From positions 1 to 46,779 of the forward strand of contig JACRME010000005.1 in the NCBI GenBank assembly GCA_016235045.1: DNA of 46,779 bases. Direction: 5' to 3'. Shown here one piece after another: positions 20,101-27,500 of this stretch; the stretch's first letter is position 1, and each line of letters starts with the position of its first letter. The stretch is from Nitrosomonadales bacterium. Lineage in GTDB: Bacteria; Pseudomonadota; Gammaproteobacteria; Burkholderiales; Gallionellaceae. The position numbers and the translations under genes are program-made. The notes under the pieces were generated by a model. The model was given only the letters and a program-made list of their open reading frames with translations. It was not told the origin of the DNA and ran no database searches.

Positions 20101-23100
20101 GGCAGCGGCAGCGCCTGGGACCTGACCGTCACCGACCGGCTGCCCAACATTGCCGCGGGCGGCATGTGCAGCGCCGCGCCGGTCATCACCTCGGCGCGGA
20201 TTTTCCTGGCCGACGGCATCACCCCGGTCTCCGCGCCGCTGGTCGCCGGGGTGGACTATGTCGCCAACTTTGCACCGGCACCGACCTGCACCTTCGGCAT
20301 CACCCTGCAGTCGGCGGCGGCAGCCATCGGCGCCGACCAGCGCCTGATCGTCACCTACACCGCCCAGCTCGACGCCAGCACCGCCTACGCCACCGCGCTG
20401 ACCAACATCGCCGGGGCCACGCAATGGTTCAGCGCCGACACGGCAGGTGCGGGCGCCACTGCCGGACAGCGAACCTATACCCGCACGATTACAGATGGCA
20501 CAGTTGCAATGCTCGACCACCAGGACGCCTGGACCCTGAACAGTGAAGGCCCGACCCTGATCTTCCGCGAGACGGTGATGAACGTGACCACCGGCGCCAA
20601 CCCGGCAGCCAGCGCCACGCCCGGCGACCTGCTGCGTTACACCATCACCCTGCAGAACGGCGCCGGCCTGCCGGTCACCGACTTCACGCTGCGCAGCGAA
20701 CTCGACGCGCTGAACGGCGCGGCCCGCTTCCAGCCGGGCAGCCTGAACCTGGTCAGCGTCCCCGCAGGCGCCAACGTGACCAACACCAACGCCACAGGCG
20801 GCGCCAACGGCAGCGGCCTGCTCGACGTGCGCGCCCTCAACCTCGACGCGGCGGGCGGCGCCAACGACACCATGACGCTGGTGTTCGAAGCACGCCTGGC
20901 GGCGGTGATCGACAACGCCACCGCCGTGCTGACCCAGACCCAACTGGCGGATAACGGCATCACCATCGCCTACAGCGACGACCCCAACGTCAACGGCATC
21001 GACAACCCGGCCGTGACCGGCGACGAAGACCCGACCCGGATCGTGATCACCTCGGCCCCGGCCTTCGAGGTGTGGAAGACCTCCGCCGACCTCACCGGCG
21101 ACCCGGCGGTGCTCGCGCCCGGCGACACGCTGCGCTACACCATCACGGTGAAGAACGTCGGCACCGAAAATGCGATCAACGCCACGCTGCGCGACCTGAT
21201 CCCGGCCAACACCGCCTACGTCGCCAACAGCACCACCCTCAACGGCGCGGCAGTGGCCGATGCGGGCGCGGGCATCTCGCCGCTGGAGACGGGCATGCTT
21301 ATCCACGCGCCGGAAGATCCCACGCCGGGCGCAATGCGTGCAGACACCGGTGCGGCGGTGACAAGCAACATTGCGACCGTCACCTTCGATGTAGTCGTCA
21401 GCAACAGCGTGGTCAACGGCACGGTGATTTCCAACCAGGGCTTCGTCGACGGCAACGGCGCGGCCAGCGGCGCTTTCCCCGAAGCGCCTTCCGACGATCC
21501 CGCCACCGCGATCGTCGACGACCCGACCCGCGATGTAGTCGGCTCGCTGCCGCTGGTGGATGCGACCAAGACCGTGGCCATCGCGGTGGACGGCGGCTCC
21601 GCCGGTATCGTCGATCCGGGCGACACCCTGCGCTACACCATCACCGTCACCAACTTCGGCGCCGTCGCCGCCACCGGCGCCAGCTTCGCCGACGCGGTTC
21701 CGGCCAACACCAGCTACGTCGCCAACAGCACCCGCCTCAACGGCATCGCGGTGGCCGACGCGGGTGCCGGTATCTCTCCGCTGATCGGCGGCATCGCCAT
21801 CAGTTCTTCCAATCTCACCCCGCCGCTGCCGGCGGCCGGGGCGGGCACGCTCACTGCAGGACAAAGCGCGACCATCGTGTTCGACGTGACCGTGAATGCG
21901 CTGACACCGGCAGGCACCGTGATCAGCAACCAGGGCAGCGTGGGCAGCATTGAACAATCCGCCGAGCCGACCGATGCCGACGGCAACGACGCCAACGGCG
22001 ACCAGCCGACCCAGATCGTGGTCGGCAGCGTGCAGCAACTCGCGATCAGCAAGAGCGTCACGGTGGTCGGCGGCGGTGCGGCGCTGGCCGGGGCCGAGCT
22101 CGAATACGTGATCGTGGCGACCAACATCGGCAGCCTGCCCGCCGCCAACGTGCTGATCAGCGACAACCTCGACCTGCCGGTGGCCGGGCAACTGAGCTAC
22201 GTCCCCGCTTCCGGCACCCTCAACGGCGCCGCCGCCGGAGTCGGCTATGCCGCGCCCGTGGTCAGCGCCGATTACGGCAGCGCGTATGGCAACCTGGCGC
22301 CGGGCGCGAGCGCCACGCTGCGCTTCCGCGCCACCATCAACCCGGCGCTGGCCGTCGGCACCAACATCACCAACATCGGCAATGTGAGCTGGAACGCGGC
22401 CACCCAGACCGCCTCCGCCAGCGCTTCGATTGATGTCGGCGGTATCCCGGGCGTGGCCAGCCTGAGCGGACAGGCGTGGCACGACGCCAACTTCGACCTC
22501 GCCGCGGGCGGCACCGAAACGCCGCTGGCGGGCTGGAGCGTGGAGACTTACCGCAACGGCAGCCTGATCGGCACCGTGCTCACCGACGCCAACGGCCTGT
22601 ACCAAATCAGCGGCCTGGCGCCCAACGACACCACCACCGACCGATACGAACTGCGCTTCCGCGCGCCGGGCCACACTGCCACCACCGCGCTGCTGGGCAA
22701 CACCGATTCGCCGTTCACCGACGCCCTGCAAACCGTCAGCGCCATCGTGGTCGACTCCGGCAGCATCACCCAGAACGTCAACCTGCCCGCCGCGCCCAAC
22801 GGCGTGGTCTACGATTCGATGCAGCGCCTGCCCATCACCGGCGCGACGCTGACCCTGCTCGACGCCACCAGCCAGACCGTACTGCCGGTCAGTTGCTTCG
22901 ACGACCCGGCGCAGCAGGGACAGGTCACCCTCGCGGGCGGCCGCTACCGCTTCGACATCAACTTCAGCAACGGCGCCTGCCCGGCGGGCGGCACTTACCT
23001 GCTCAATGTCGTGCCCCCGGGCAGCGCTTACGTGGCCAACGCCTCGGTGATCATCCCGCCGCAGAGCAGCGGCGCCACCGCCGCCTTCTCCGTGCCGGCC

Positions 23101-24294
23101 TGTCCCGGCAGCGCCAGCGACGCGGTGCCCGGCACGGCCAGCCACTGTGAGGCGGTCGATTTCGAAACCGCGCCACCCGCCAGCATCGCCTCGGGCAGCG
23201 CGGGCACCCGCTACTACCTGCACCTGCTGCTCAACAACACGCTGCTGCCCGGCCACAGCCAGATGTTCAACAACCACATCCCGATCGACCCCGACCTGAC
23301 CGACTCGGTGGCGATCACCAAGACCGCGGCGCGCGTCACCGTGTCGCGCGGCGAGATGGTTCCTTACACCATCACCGTCAACAACAACTACGTGCTGATG
23401 CTGAACAACCAGAGCATCGTCGACACTTTCCCGCCGGGCTTCAAATACGTGGCGGGTTCCGCGCGCTACGACAACGTGCCGCTGGAGCCGGTCATGAACG
23501 GCGGCACCCTGCGCTGGAACAACATCGACCTCGCTTCCGCCACGCGCCACACACTGAAGATGCTGTTCGTCGTCGGCGCGGGCGTCTCCGAAGGCGACTA
23601 TGTCAACCGCGCGCAGATCCACAACAACGTCACCGGCGATGTTTCCTCCGGCGAGGCGACCGCCACCGTGCGCGTGGTGCCCGACCCGACCTTCGATTGC
23701 AGCGACGTGATCGGCAAGGTGTTCGACGACAAGAACCTCAACGGCTACCAGGACAAGGGCGAGCCGGGCCTGCCCAACGCGCGCGTGGTCAGCGCGCGCG
23801 GCCTGATCGTGACCAGCGACGAGCACGGCCGCTTCCACATCACGTGCGCCGCGACGCCGAACGAGTCGCGCGGCGCCAACTTCATCCTCAAGCTCGACGA
23901 GCACAGCCTGCCCGCCGGCTACCGCGTGACCACCGAGAACCCGCGCGTGCAGCGGCTCACCCGCGGCAAGATGATGAAGTTCAACTTCGGCGCGGCGATC
24001 CACCACGTGGTGCGCCTGGATGTGGCCGACGGCGCGTTCAAACCCGGCAGCGTCGAAATGCGCGAGCAGTGGAAGCCGCGCGTCGACCTGCTGCTGGCCG
24101 AATTGAAGAAAGCGCCTTCGCTGCTGCGCATCACCTACCTGGGCGATGCCGAGGATGACGGCCTGGTGGACGACAGGCTGGCCGCGCTCAAGGCGCTGAT
24201 CAAGGAAAAATGGGACGGTTATCCCCTGACCATCGAGAGCGAGATCCACTGGCGCCGCGGCGGACCCGCCGACCGCCCGGGCTTGCTCGATTGA
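11179..24294 (+). CDS. Giant secreted DUF11-repeat surface protein (about 4370 residues)
   Basis: ATG 11179 gives a good signal peptide (hydrophobic core IALLALLGLIFPAAV, cleavage after TA, mature start APVTIGCND); an in-frame TTG at 11161 is possible. I count about 23 immunoglobulin-like DUF11 units of 150-170 residues, recognised by repeats of LRYTITVTNTG.A.A and LVDTLPAG patterns, from residue about 50 to 4100. A calcium-type DNDGDGLIDAADTDG loop lies near residue 1040. SdrD-B-like domains occur near 3755-3870 and 4170-4260 (GKVFDDKNLNGYQDKGEPGL). The C-terminal 90 residues resemble an OmpA-like fold fragment. No LPXTG or autotransporter barrel is present. It is probably an extended adhesin or surface-layer filament handled by the neighbouring machine; that link is inferred from position. 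Confidence 0.9.
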   Translation: MDVSKVVSGVAESAVRYLNIALLALLGLIFPAAVTAAPVTIGCNDAPFANVVGHNLAISYCALCGTGQVSILLTNPSNVVLNDLTVTENLGASGLTRIAGTTTYSVNGGAFNPTGDPLVSGANGEVLTWTSAQIPALASFTASVDDVVPGLETIEIRFQVRRNTPAFNEEGLVVASRLISATVDYSLNSCIIPGPFSDNTGANTLPLREPIPALTKRGRNVDAAQGSYSAANGTVYGNINDDVIWRVRIQNNGLAALQDLHFDDLMTVGNFTINYACPSETQATNLANNDGVLPGGSTCVAASNTISSFDVDDPFGNPNNDEPGAFVDVVNGNTADIFLVGKITNSCNANTTNTASNITWGCEGDLTVNTTTTSTGATPGTATTTLSSRVTNNGLNITRALTGTNLAQPVGSKGTMTITITNNTGGTVKNISLRDVLPAQYVVDPTFTPTLAVTTAYGAYQGVINRINWTNPVAGTFPLVSVNPADPLGNTAPVFTLTSTTVHPDHPDQFNLLRAGDRAVITFRVVMIQPTYFDLVADLDVRTENTGDGTDPANATTLNNQLFVDFEQFCNPGVLQQPASYPYNDTFASNPEDLDVDITGTDLIFILTNDPAQTLTLPVTVTNHGGHDAANYVTYVSFGATMNVLNVPAGCVLTSNPPSPPVWRIPAPIPDGITPPGLPATVYACTGTAIAPGATRTLNFGVIKTTDPARLAADDLSFRADVVGPITLSNGTPLWFPTPSINTPPADPVINTSDNYSLDGIRARVVGFNLTKTQLGNCTENNPPPGSPDNLIQIGEECSFRIRSGGWFGFQTPGFTYIAVQNIQVVDELPAGQGYISSTDPALTSNAAILGISLNPPPAPLDEGWFNWTFNTVVPAQRITVMDQWFQADATTRLMNNPQNISAAPNVHAAVSTNTLNSTFQAVFESAGVEQVYNLGPGTVGYPQALVRHIDLTVTEPNITVNKQVCNETLNGVGTACSTFVALANDGDTFDSYVYRVTLTNQASSGGVTRAPAYDISTTDILDASDLVYVVPFATDGLDNDGDGLIDAADTDGESSITDNIVNNGTRAQIDNSWSHSSAMLRLNPGSSITFYYRVDPDQRLAPLQNLLNSVTSRYDSLAGASGSQTVVQSVSGTAGGARMYTSTAATATVRIKPLATQPKLILATSNTALSGSQPQPVAIGEEVQYQLRADLPVANLRSFVIQDNLPPGISCIEAPVIDLDAPPYSAAGFSPGGQFTPTCNATSVTWNFGNQALTINPNPPGSLFQFPVTFIARVNNSATNNNGGLISNGSPATVATTSYLDSGLNLVTLNFGQNDLIVREPVIALTKTMEVANADATDILTVTVTATNTGTATAYNLRVFDDLAAVAHLTYLGNVGGTDPPDNVDVATFGANRPLFSWNSANPDFAIAPGATRSFTFEVQVDPPVQPLEVLNNTLQADWTSLPSSSTALNSSGTIGLNGAANGMRNGALPNAGAPVNDYEAQATASATVPAIAVTKTDLTPAMAPEIGAHKHFRLVLTLPEGVSNAVVANDNLATTGLSYLLARDASFDVSYSFSGIATINGAAPAEAAFTAVPANNASGTIVWNIGTVVTQREDDTAGTPAITPTITIDYYARINNDLATNTGGTLRNGVTVNYTNGETGATEAVTASTPLITVTEPALTIGKAVALVTPAPITGGDILEYTVTVVNTGTATAYDSNLVDTLPAEVSYYGTFTPTATINGTPVAGFVAAPSGAPSGPLHWGSSNGDNSLDIPAGGTLVLTYRVQILTAQPGASLTNQVWIDWTSLNNASTYERTGAGCPTIVAPNDYCAGPASSTVVIADTTTLVKSIVSDTYNVAPLSTASDAIVRVGDTVTYRLALNIQEGVTRQVSVQDVLPAGLQFVDVVSINGDTSASYTAPASGAGSNFSYAPISAVPAPGQTGTLTWSIGDINNNPQGDASTDTLVIVYRARVVENVLAHTPTLTLTNTATLGYVDVNGVPVTAPGRLVSSATLTVRQPVMDSLGKIDRSGRVSITPVNPAFEQMNFRLSSCNTTGLAPSYSVQFTDVLATQFDETSIAGPLGGAGQPDVYVGGVLQTAGTGYTYTPPAARGGNMVFRLITPVNPGQCVNIDYDIGFHTDFPLNQIWYNSASLNEYWSLPLLSGQRYPGLGPVAFGMTNAIPQDPPVKTLVSPLTGEATVGNEIVYRIAVPGVATTAALYNVVVTDNLNPALVYVSANEISGNGLTLTDNTTLPGNVSLTIATIPAGQQALIELRVRVANNASANAGTTFDNTASYGYPLTAGGPLINAGSSTVGSPIRIVEPLGTLGKTVSNLTNPGLPPDAGDVLHYTLTYTAQGGAPGDNFSNAFDLAVEDSLSLGLLYNGNLTVSGAGNTIAAPVTAGDGVTTAQTLNWSSALGNAAINVPEGTAVTVGYDVLVLDGAQANQALSNSAVMRWTGLAGANANERNGSGVPALNDYFTAPAVTTQTVPDANTVSKTRLTDTYGAGDANVRIGDIVEYQLRMHIREGSSPNTVISDVLPQGLAFVELVSINGDTTAPYAAVAPFSHAAIAAPTVTGNPLTSPSTVTWNVGNLVNAGDNNAANDDFVIVYRAVVRNLALPQVASTALNNSATLSYGTATVAGSQTGNLGVTLQQPVLNVAKSAVTGGGDTVLVPNELVTYTVNISNTGAAPAYDPVLIDTIPAGLRNGAITMVSTSLVVAGTVLPNLAPVYVPATGVATWNFDTGAANQYTIPAGDTLRVVYRVQADPSLGAGLTMTNQAYVNRYYSFDNNAAPTLGITTGVQEIYGPTATASVTLTTAAPGALAKANPAVTSVAVGDTFSYRITVPATPAATALYDVHILDNLAASAANLGFVSVARISGSQPWTPVNTGSATNLVIQDITNGIDIPAGEQVVVDVTVQVLDTPANVSGLTFTNTASYTYNAFDNDPASQLAGAGATTPPMTLIGPDTITLVKTGPATLAAATPGTFTLNAHNTGSGSAWDLTVTDRLPNIAAGGMCSAAPVITSARIFLADGITPVSAPLVAGVDYVANFAPAPTCTFGITLQSAAAAIGADQRLIVTYTAQLDASTAYATALTNIAGATQWFSADTAGAGATAGQRTYTRTITDGTVAMLDHQDAWTLNSEGPTLIFRETVMNVTTGANPAASATPGDLLRYTITLQNGAGLPVTDFTLRSELDALNGAARFQPGSLNLVSVPAGANVTNTNATGGANGSGLLDVRALNLDAAGGANDTMTLVFEARLAAVIDNATAVLTQTQLADNGITIAYSDDPNVNGIDNPAVTGDEDPTRIVITSAPAFEVWKTSADLTGDPAVLAPGDTLRYTITVKNVGTENAINATLRDLIPANTAYVANSTTLNGAAVADAGAGISPLETGMLIHAPEDPTPGAMRADTGAAVTSNIATVTFDVVVSNSVVNGTVISNQGFVDGNGAASGAFPEAPSDDPATAIVDDPTRDVVGSLPLVDATKTVAIAVDGGSAGIVDPGDTLRYTITVTNFGAVAATGASFADAVPANTSYVANSTRLNGIAVADAGAGISPLIGGIAISSSNLTPPLPAAGAGTLTAGQSATIVFDVTVNALTPAGTVISNQGSVGSIEQSAEPTDADGNDANGDQPTQIVVGSVQQLAISKSVTVVGGGAALAGAELEYVIVATNIGSLPAANVLISDNLDLPVAGQLSYVPASGTLNGAAAGVGYAAPVVSADYGSAYGNLAPGASATLRFRATINPALAVGTNITNIGNVSWNAATQTASASASIDVGGIPGVASLSGQAWHDANFDLAAGGTETPLAGWSVETYRNGSLIGTVLTDANGLYQISGLAPNDTTTDRYELRFRAPGHTATTALLGNTDSPFTDALQTVSAIVVDSGSITQNVNLPAAPNGVVYDSMQRLPITGATLTLLDATSQTVLPVSCFDDPAQQGQVTLAGGRYRFDINFSNGACPAGGTYLLNVVPPGSAYVANASVIIPPQSSGATAAFSVPACPGSASDAVPGTASHCEAVDFETAPPASIASGSAGTRYYLHLLLNNTLLPGHSQMFNNHIPIDPDLTDSVAITKTAARVTVSRGEMVPYTITVNNNYVLMLNNQSIVDTFPPGFKYVAGSARYDNVPLEPVMNGGTLRWNNIDLASATRHTLKMLFVVGAGVSEGDYVNRAQIHNNVTGDVSSGEATATVRVVPDPTFDCSDVIGKVFDDKNLNGYQDKGEPGLPNARVVSARGLIVTSDEHGRFHITCAATPNESRGANFILKLDEHSLPAGYRVTTENPRVQRLTRGKMMKFNFGAAIHHVVRLDVADGAFKPGSVEMREQWKPRVDLLLAELKKAPSLLRITYLGDAEDDGLVDDRLAALKALIKEKWDGYPLTIESEIHWRRGGPADRPGLLD

Positions 24295-24320
24295 CGAAAT
24301 GGAACATAAATACATAGTTA

Positions 24321-24507
24321 GCCACAGAGAACACAGAGATCACAGAGGAGAAGCAAATAGTTGTCGCAACAATGCGCCACACTTTTTGGGTGAGTCAGCA
24401 AAGCATGGAGAAACCGTTTCTTTCTCTGTGCTCTCTGCACCCGCAAGGGGTAGGCCGTGGTTGTAAGGGGCTAAAGCCCCAACAACACACGCTCTGAACT
24501 CTGTGGC
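24321..24507. repeat. CCACAGAG-type palindromic dispersed element
   Basis: This lies in the 232-base gap between the giant gene and the OmpA/barrel gene. GCCACAGAG at 24321-24329 is followed by iterated ACACAGAG units. The complement CTCTGTGGC lies at 24499-24507, with a further CTCTGTGCTCTCTG around 24424. A GGGGCTAAAGCCCC hairpin sits at 24467-24480. A second, cleaner copy of the element occurs at 46362-46447. No gene is seen in this gap. Confidence 0.65.
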
Positions 24508-24526
24508 TTGAATTAAGGTTTTTAGG

Positions 24527-27500
24527 ATGAATATGCTGAAGAAGTTATTGCCACTGCTGCTTGTTCTCACCGCACCGGGTGCGGCGCTTGCCGCCGACCT
24601 GTTCGGGAGTGACGCCGTGCGCGACACCGGCACCCTGGGCGCCTCCAGCGAACAGTATCCGGCCGGGGAAGGCGTGTTCGTGCCGGAAGTGAAAAGCGAG
24701 CCGCAGGAGAAGGCGGGCGACAAGCTGGAAACGAAGCAGGTGCTGGAGAAAGAAGCGCGGACGGTCAAGCTGCAGAACGTGGTGCCGCCGATCCGCTTCG
24801 GTTCCGGCAAGGCGGAAATTCCGCCCGAATACATCGGCCTGCTGCGCAAGGTGCTCGAACGGATGAAGGACAGGGCCAACGTGCGCCTGCACTTCGTCGG
24901 CCACAGCGACAACGTGCAGCTAAGCGGCGCGCTGGCGGCGAAATACGGCGACAACGCCGGCTTGTCGCGCGAGCGCGCCGGGGTCACCGCCGAATACTTC
25001 CAGAACGCGCTCGGCCTGCCGCCGGAGTCGATCTCGTACGAGGGACTGGGCGAGGCCGACCCGGTTGCCGGCAACGTCACCGAAGCCGGCAGGGCGCAGA
25101 ACCGCCGCGTCGAGGTGGAAGTGTGGTACGACGAGATCAGCGACAAGCTGGTGGAAAAAGAGATCGTGGTCGCCAACCCGGTCAACCGCATCCGGGTCTG
25201 CCGCGTGGAGACCGTGTGCAAGCTGCGCTACAAGGAGGGCATGGCCCACCGCGCACGCATCAAGAACCTGGTCGAACCGCTGCGCTATGACGAGGAGAAC
25301 ACGCAAATCTCCGCCGAATTCCTGCAGCAGTTGCAGCGCGCGCAGCAGAACCTGCAAGGCAAAACCGGCGTGGTGGTCAAGTTCATCGGCCACACCGACA
25401 ACATGCCGCTGGAAGGGCGCGACCTGCGCATCTACGGCACCCATCTCAGCCTGTCCAAGGCGCGCGCGCGGCGCGTGGCGCTGGCGGTGCAGGATGCGCT
25501 GCGCCTGCCGAGCGCTGCGGTGGACAGCGACGGCAAGGGCGAAAAATACATGCTGGCGGCCAACGATACGCCCAAGGGTCGCAGCCTCAACCGCCGCGTC
25601 GAGGTGGAGTTCTGGTACGACGACCCGTTGCAGGAACTGCCCGACGAACCGCAGATCTGCCCCGAGTCCGCCGCCGCGGAGACGGTGAGCCGCACTTACG
25701 ATCCTCCCTCCGGCGCCATCGATCCGGTCTACTACGACGAAACCCAGCCGATCATGCCGCCCGGTTACGCCCAGCGCCTGCAACGACTGATGGAGGAACT
25801 GAAGGACAAGGCCAACGTGCGCGTGCGCTTCGTCGGCTACACCAGCAACGAACGCCTCAGCCGCCGCACCGCGAATGTCTACGGCGACGACATCGGCCTC
25901 TCCACCGCGCGCGCAAGGCGGGTGATGGAACTGATCGCCGCAGAGATCAAGCTGAAGCCGGAGCAGATGGAGCACGAGGGCCGCGGTTACGTGCAGAGCG
26001 CCGACGTGGTCAACGCCGGATTCGCCGGGGCGGATCGCTCGCGCGTCGACGTGCAGATCGTCTACGACGAGCTGGCGCAACTCGACGACAGCGAAGGGCT
26101 GGACATCACCCGCATCACGCGCGAGGTGCAGACGCAGAATCCCTACGCGCTCAACCTGATGCGCATCACCGTCGACGGCAGGCCGATCGACGATCCGGGC
26201 AAGAGCGTGCCGGACGTGCAGCGCTGCACCGACGTGGCGCTGGACAAGGCCGACATCCGCTTCAAATTCGACAGCCTCGAGTTCAAGCCGCGTCTCAACG
26301 TCAGCGCCTGGCCGCTCAGCGTGCGCTACCAGGACGACTTCAACACCGCCGCGCTGGAGAACCGCGTCAGCTTCAAGCTTTACAGCAACTATGCCGCCTT
26401 CTTCGAACGCGCCGAAATCCGCCTGTTCGACGAGACGCAATCGCTGCGCGACACGCCGCTGGCGGTGGTGCCGGTGAACGCCGACGGCGACGCCGAATGG
26501 CGCGCCGAGTTCGACGAATACCGCGCGCCGGGCCGCACCCTCAAGTACGTGCTGCGCGTCTACAACAAGGAGGGCCGCTTCGACGAAACCGCCGAGCAGA
26601 ACCTGTGGCTGGTGGACAAGGTGAGCGCAGAGACGCTCGACGCCGACGCCAGCAAGGAGTTGCTGGTCGGCTACGGCGAGAACCGCCTGGCGCTGCAGAA
26701 CATCCCGTTGAATGGCGGCGCGGTCAGCGCCACCGGCAGCAACATCCCGGCGGGACGCCAGGTGTGGCTGGCGGGCCGTCCGGTGCCGCTGGGCAAGGAC
26801 GGCAAGTTCGTCTCCGAGCAACTGCTGCCGTCGGGCATGCACAGCGTCGAAGTGGCGGTGCTCGACCAGCAGGGCAACGGCGAGCTGTTCCTGCGCGATC
26901 TGGAACTGAAACAGAACGACTGGTTCCGCGTCGGCATCGCCGACATCACCGCGTCGCGCGACCGCACCAACGGCCCGGCGGCGCTGGTCACCCAGGACCA
27001 GACCCACTATGACAACGACCTCAGCGTCGACGGTCGTCTGGCCTTCTACACCAAAGGCAAGTTCGGCGACGACTGGCACCTGACCGCCAGTGCCGACACG
27101 CGCGAGGGGCCGCTCAAGGACATTTTCAGCAACTTCATGAACAAGGCGCCCGACGCCATGTTCCGCCGCATCGATCCCGACTACTACTACCCGAGCTATG
27201 GCGACGACAGTACCGTGGAGGAAGGCGCGCCGACGCTGGGCAAGCTGTATGTCAAACTGAAGAAGCGCGAGAACCACGTCCTGTGGGGCAACTTCAAGGT
27301 CGGCTACAGCGGCAATTCGCTGGCGCATGTGGATCGCAGCCTGTACGGCCTGAACCTGCACGGCCAGTCCGCCGACACCACCAGCTTCGGCGAACAGCGC
27401 CTCTACCTCGACGGCTTCGCCGCCGAGCCGGGCACCGTCGCCAGCCGCGACGAATTGCGCGGCACTGGCGGCTCGCTCTACTACCTGCGCCACCAGGATA

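Noticed and set aside
11179-24294. Repetitive DNA of the giant gene as a CRISPR or satellite array
   Set aside because: Repeats are about 450-500 bases apart, diverged and in one reading frame, so they are protein repeats.
19678-24315. Second long minus-strand frame opposite the giant gene
   Set aside because: Same cause; the product is biased in composition and has no recognisable family, while the plus strand has a clear DUF11 and SdrD-B pattern.
24460-24485. GGGGCTAAAGCCCC hairpin as a terminator of the giant gene
   Set aside because: No T-run follows on either strand, and the hairpin lies within a repeat element.
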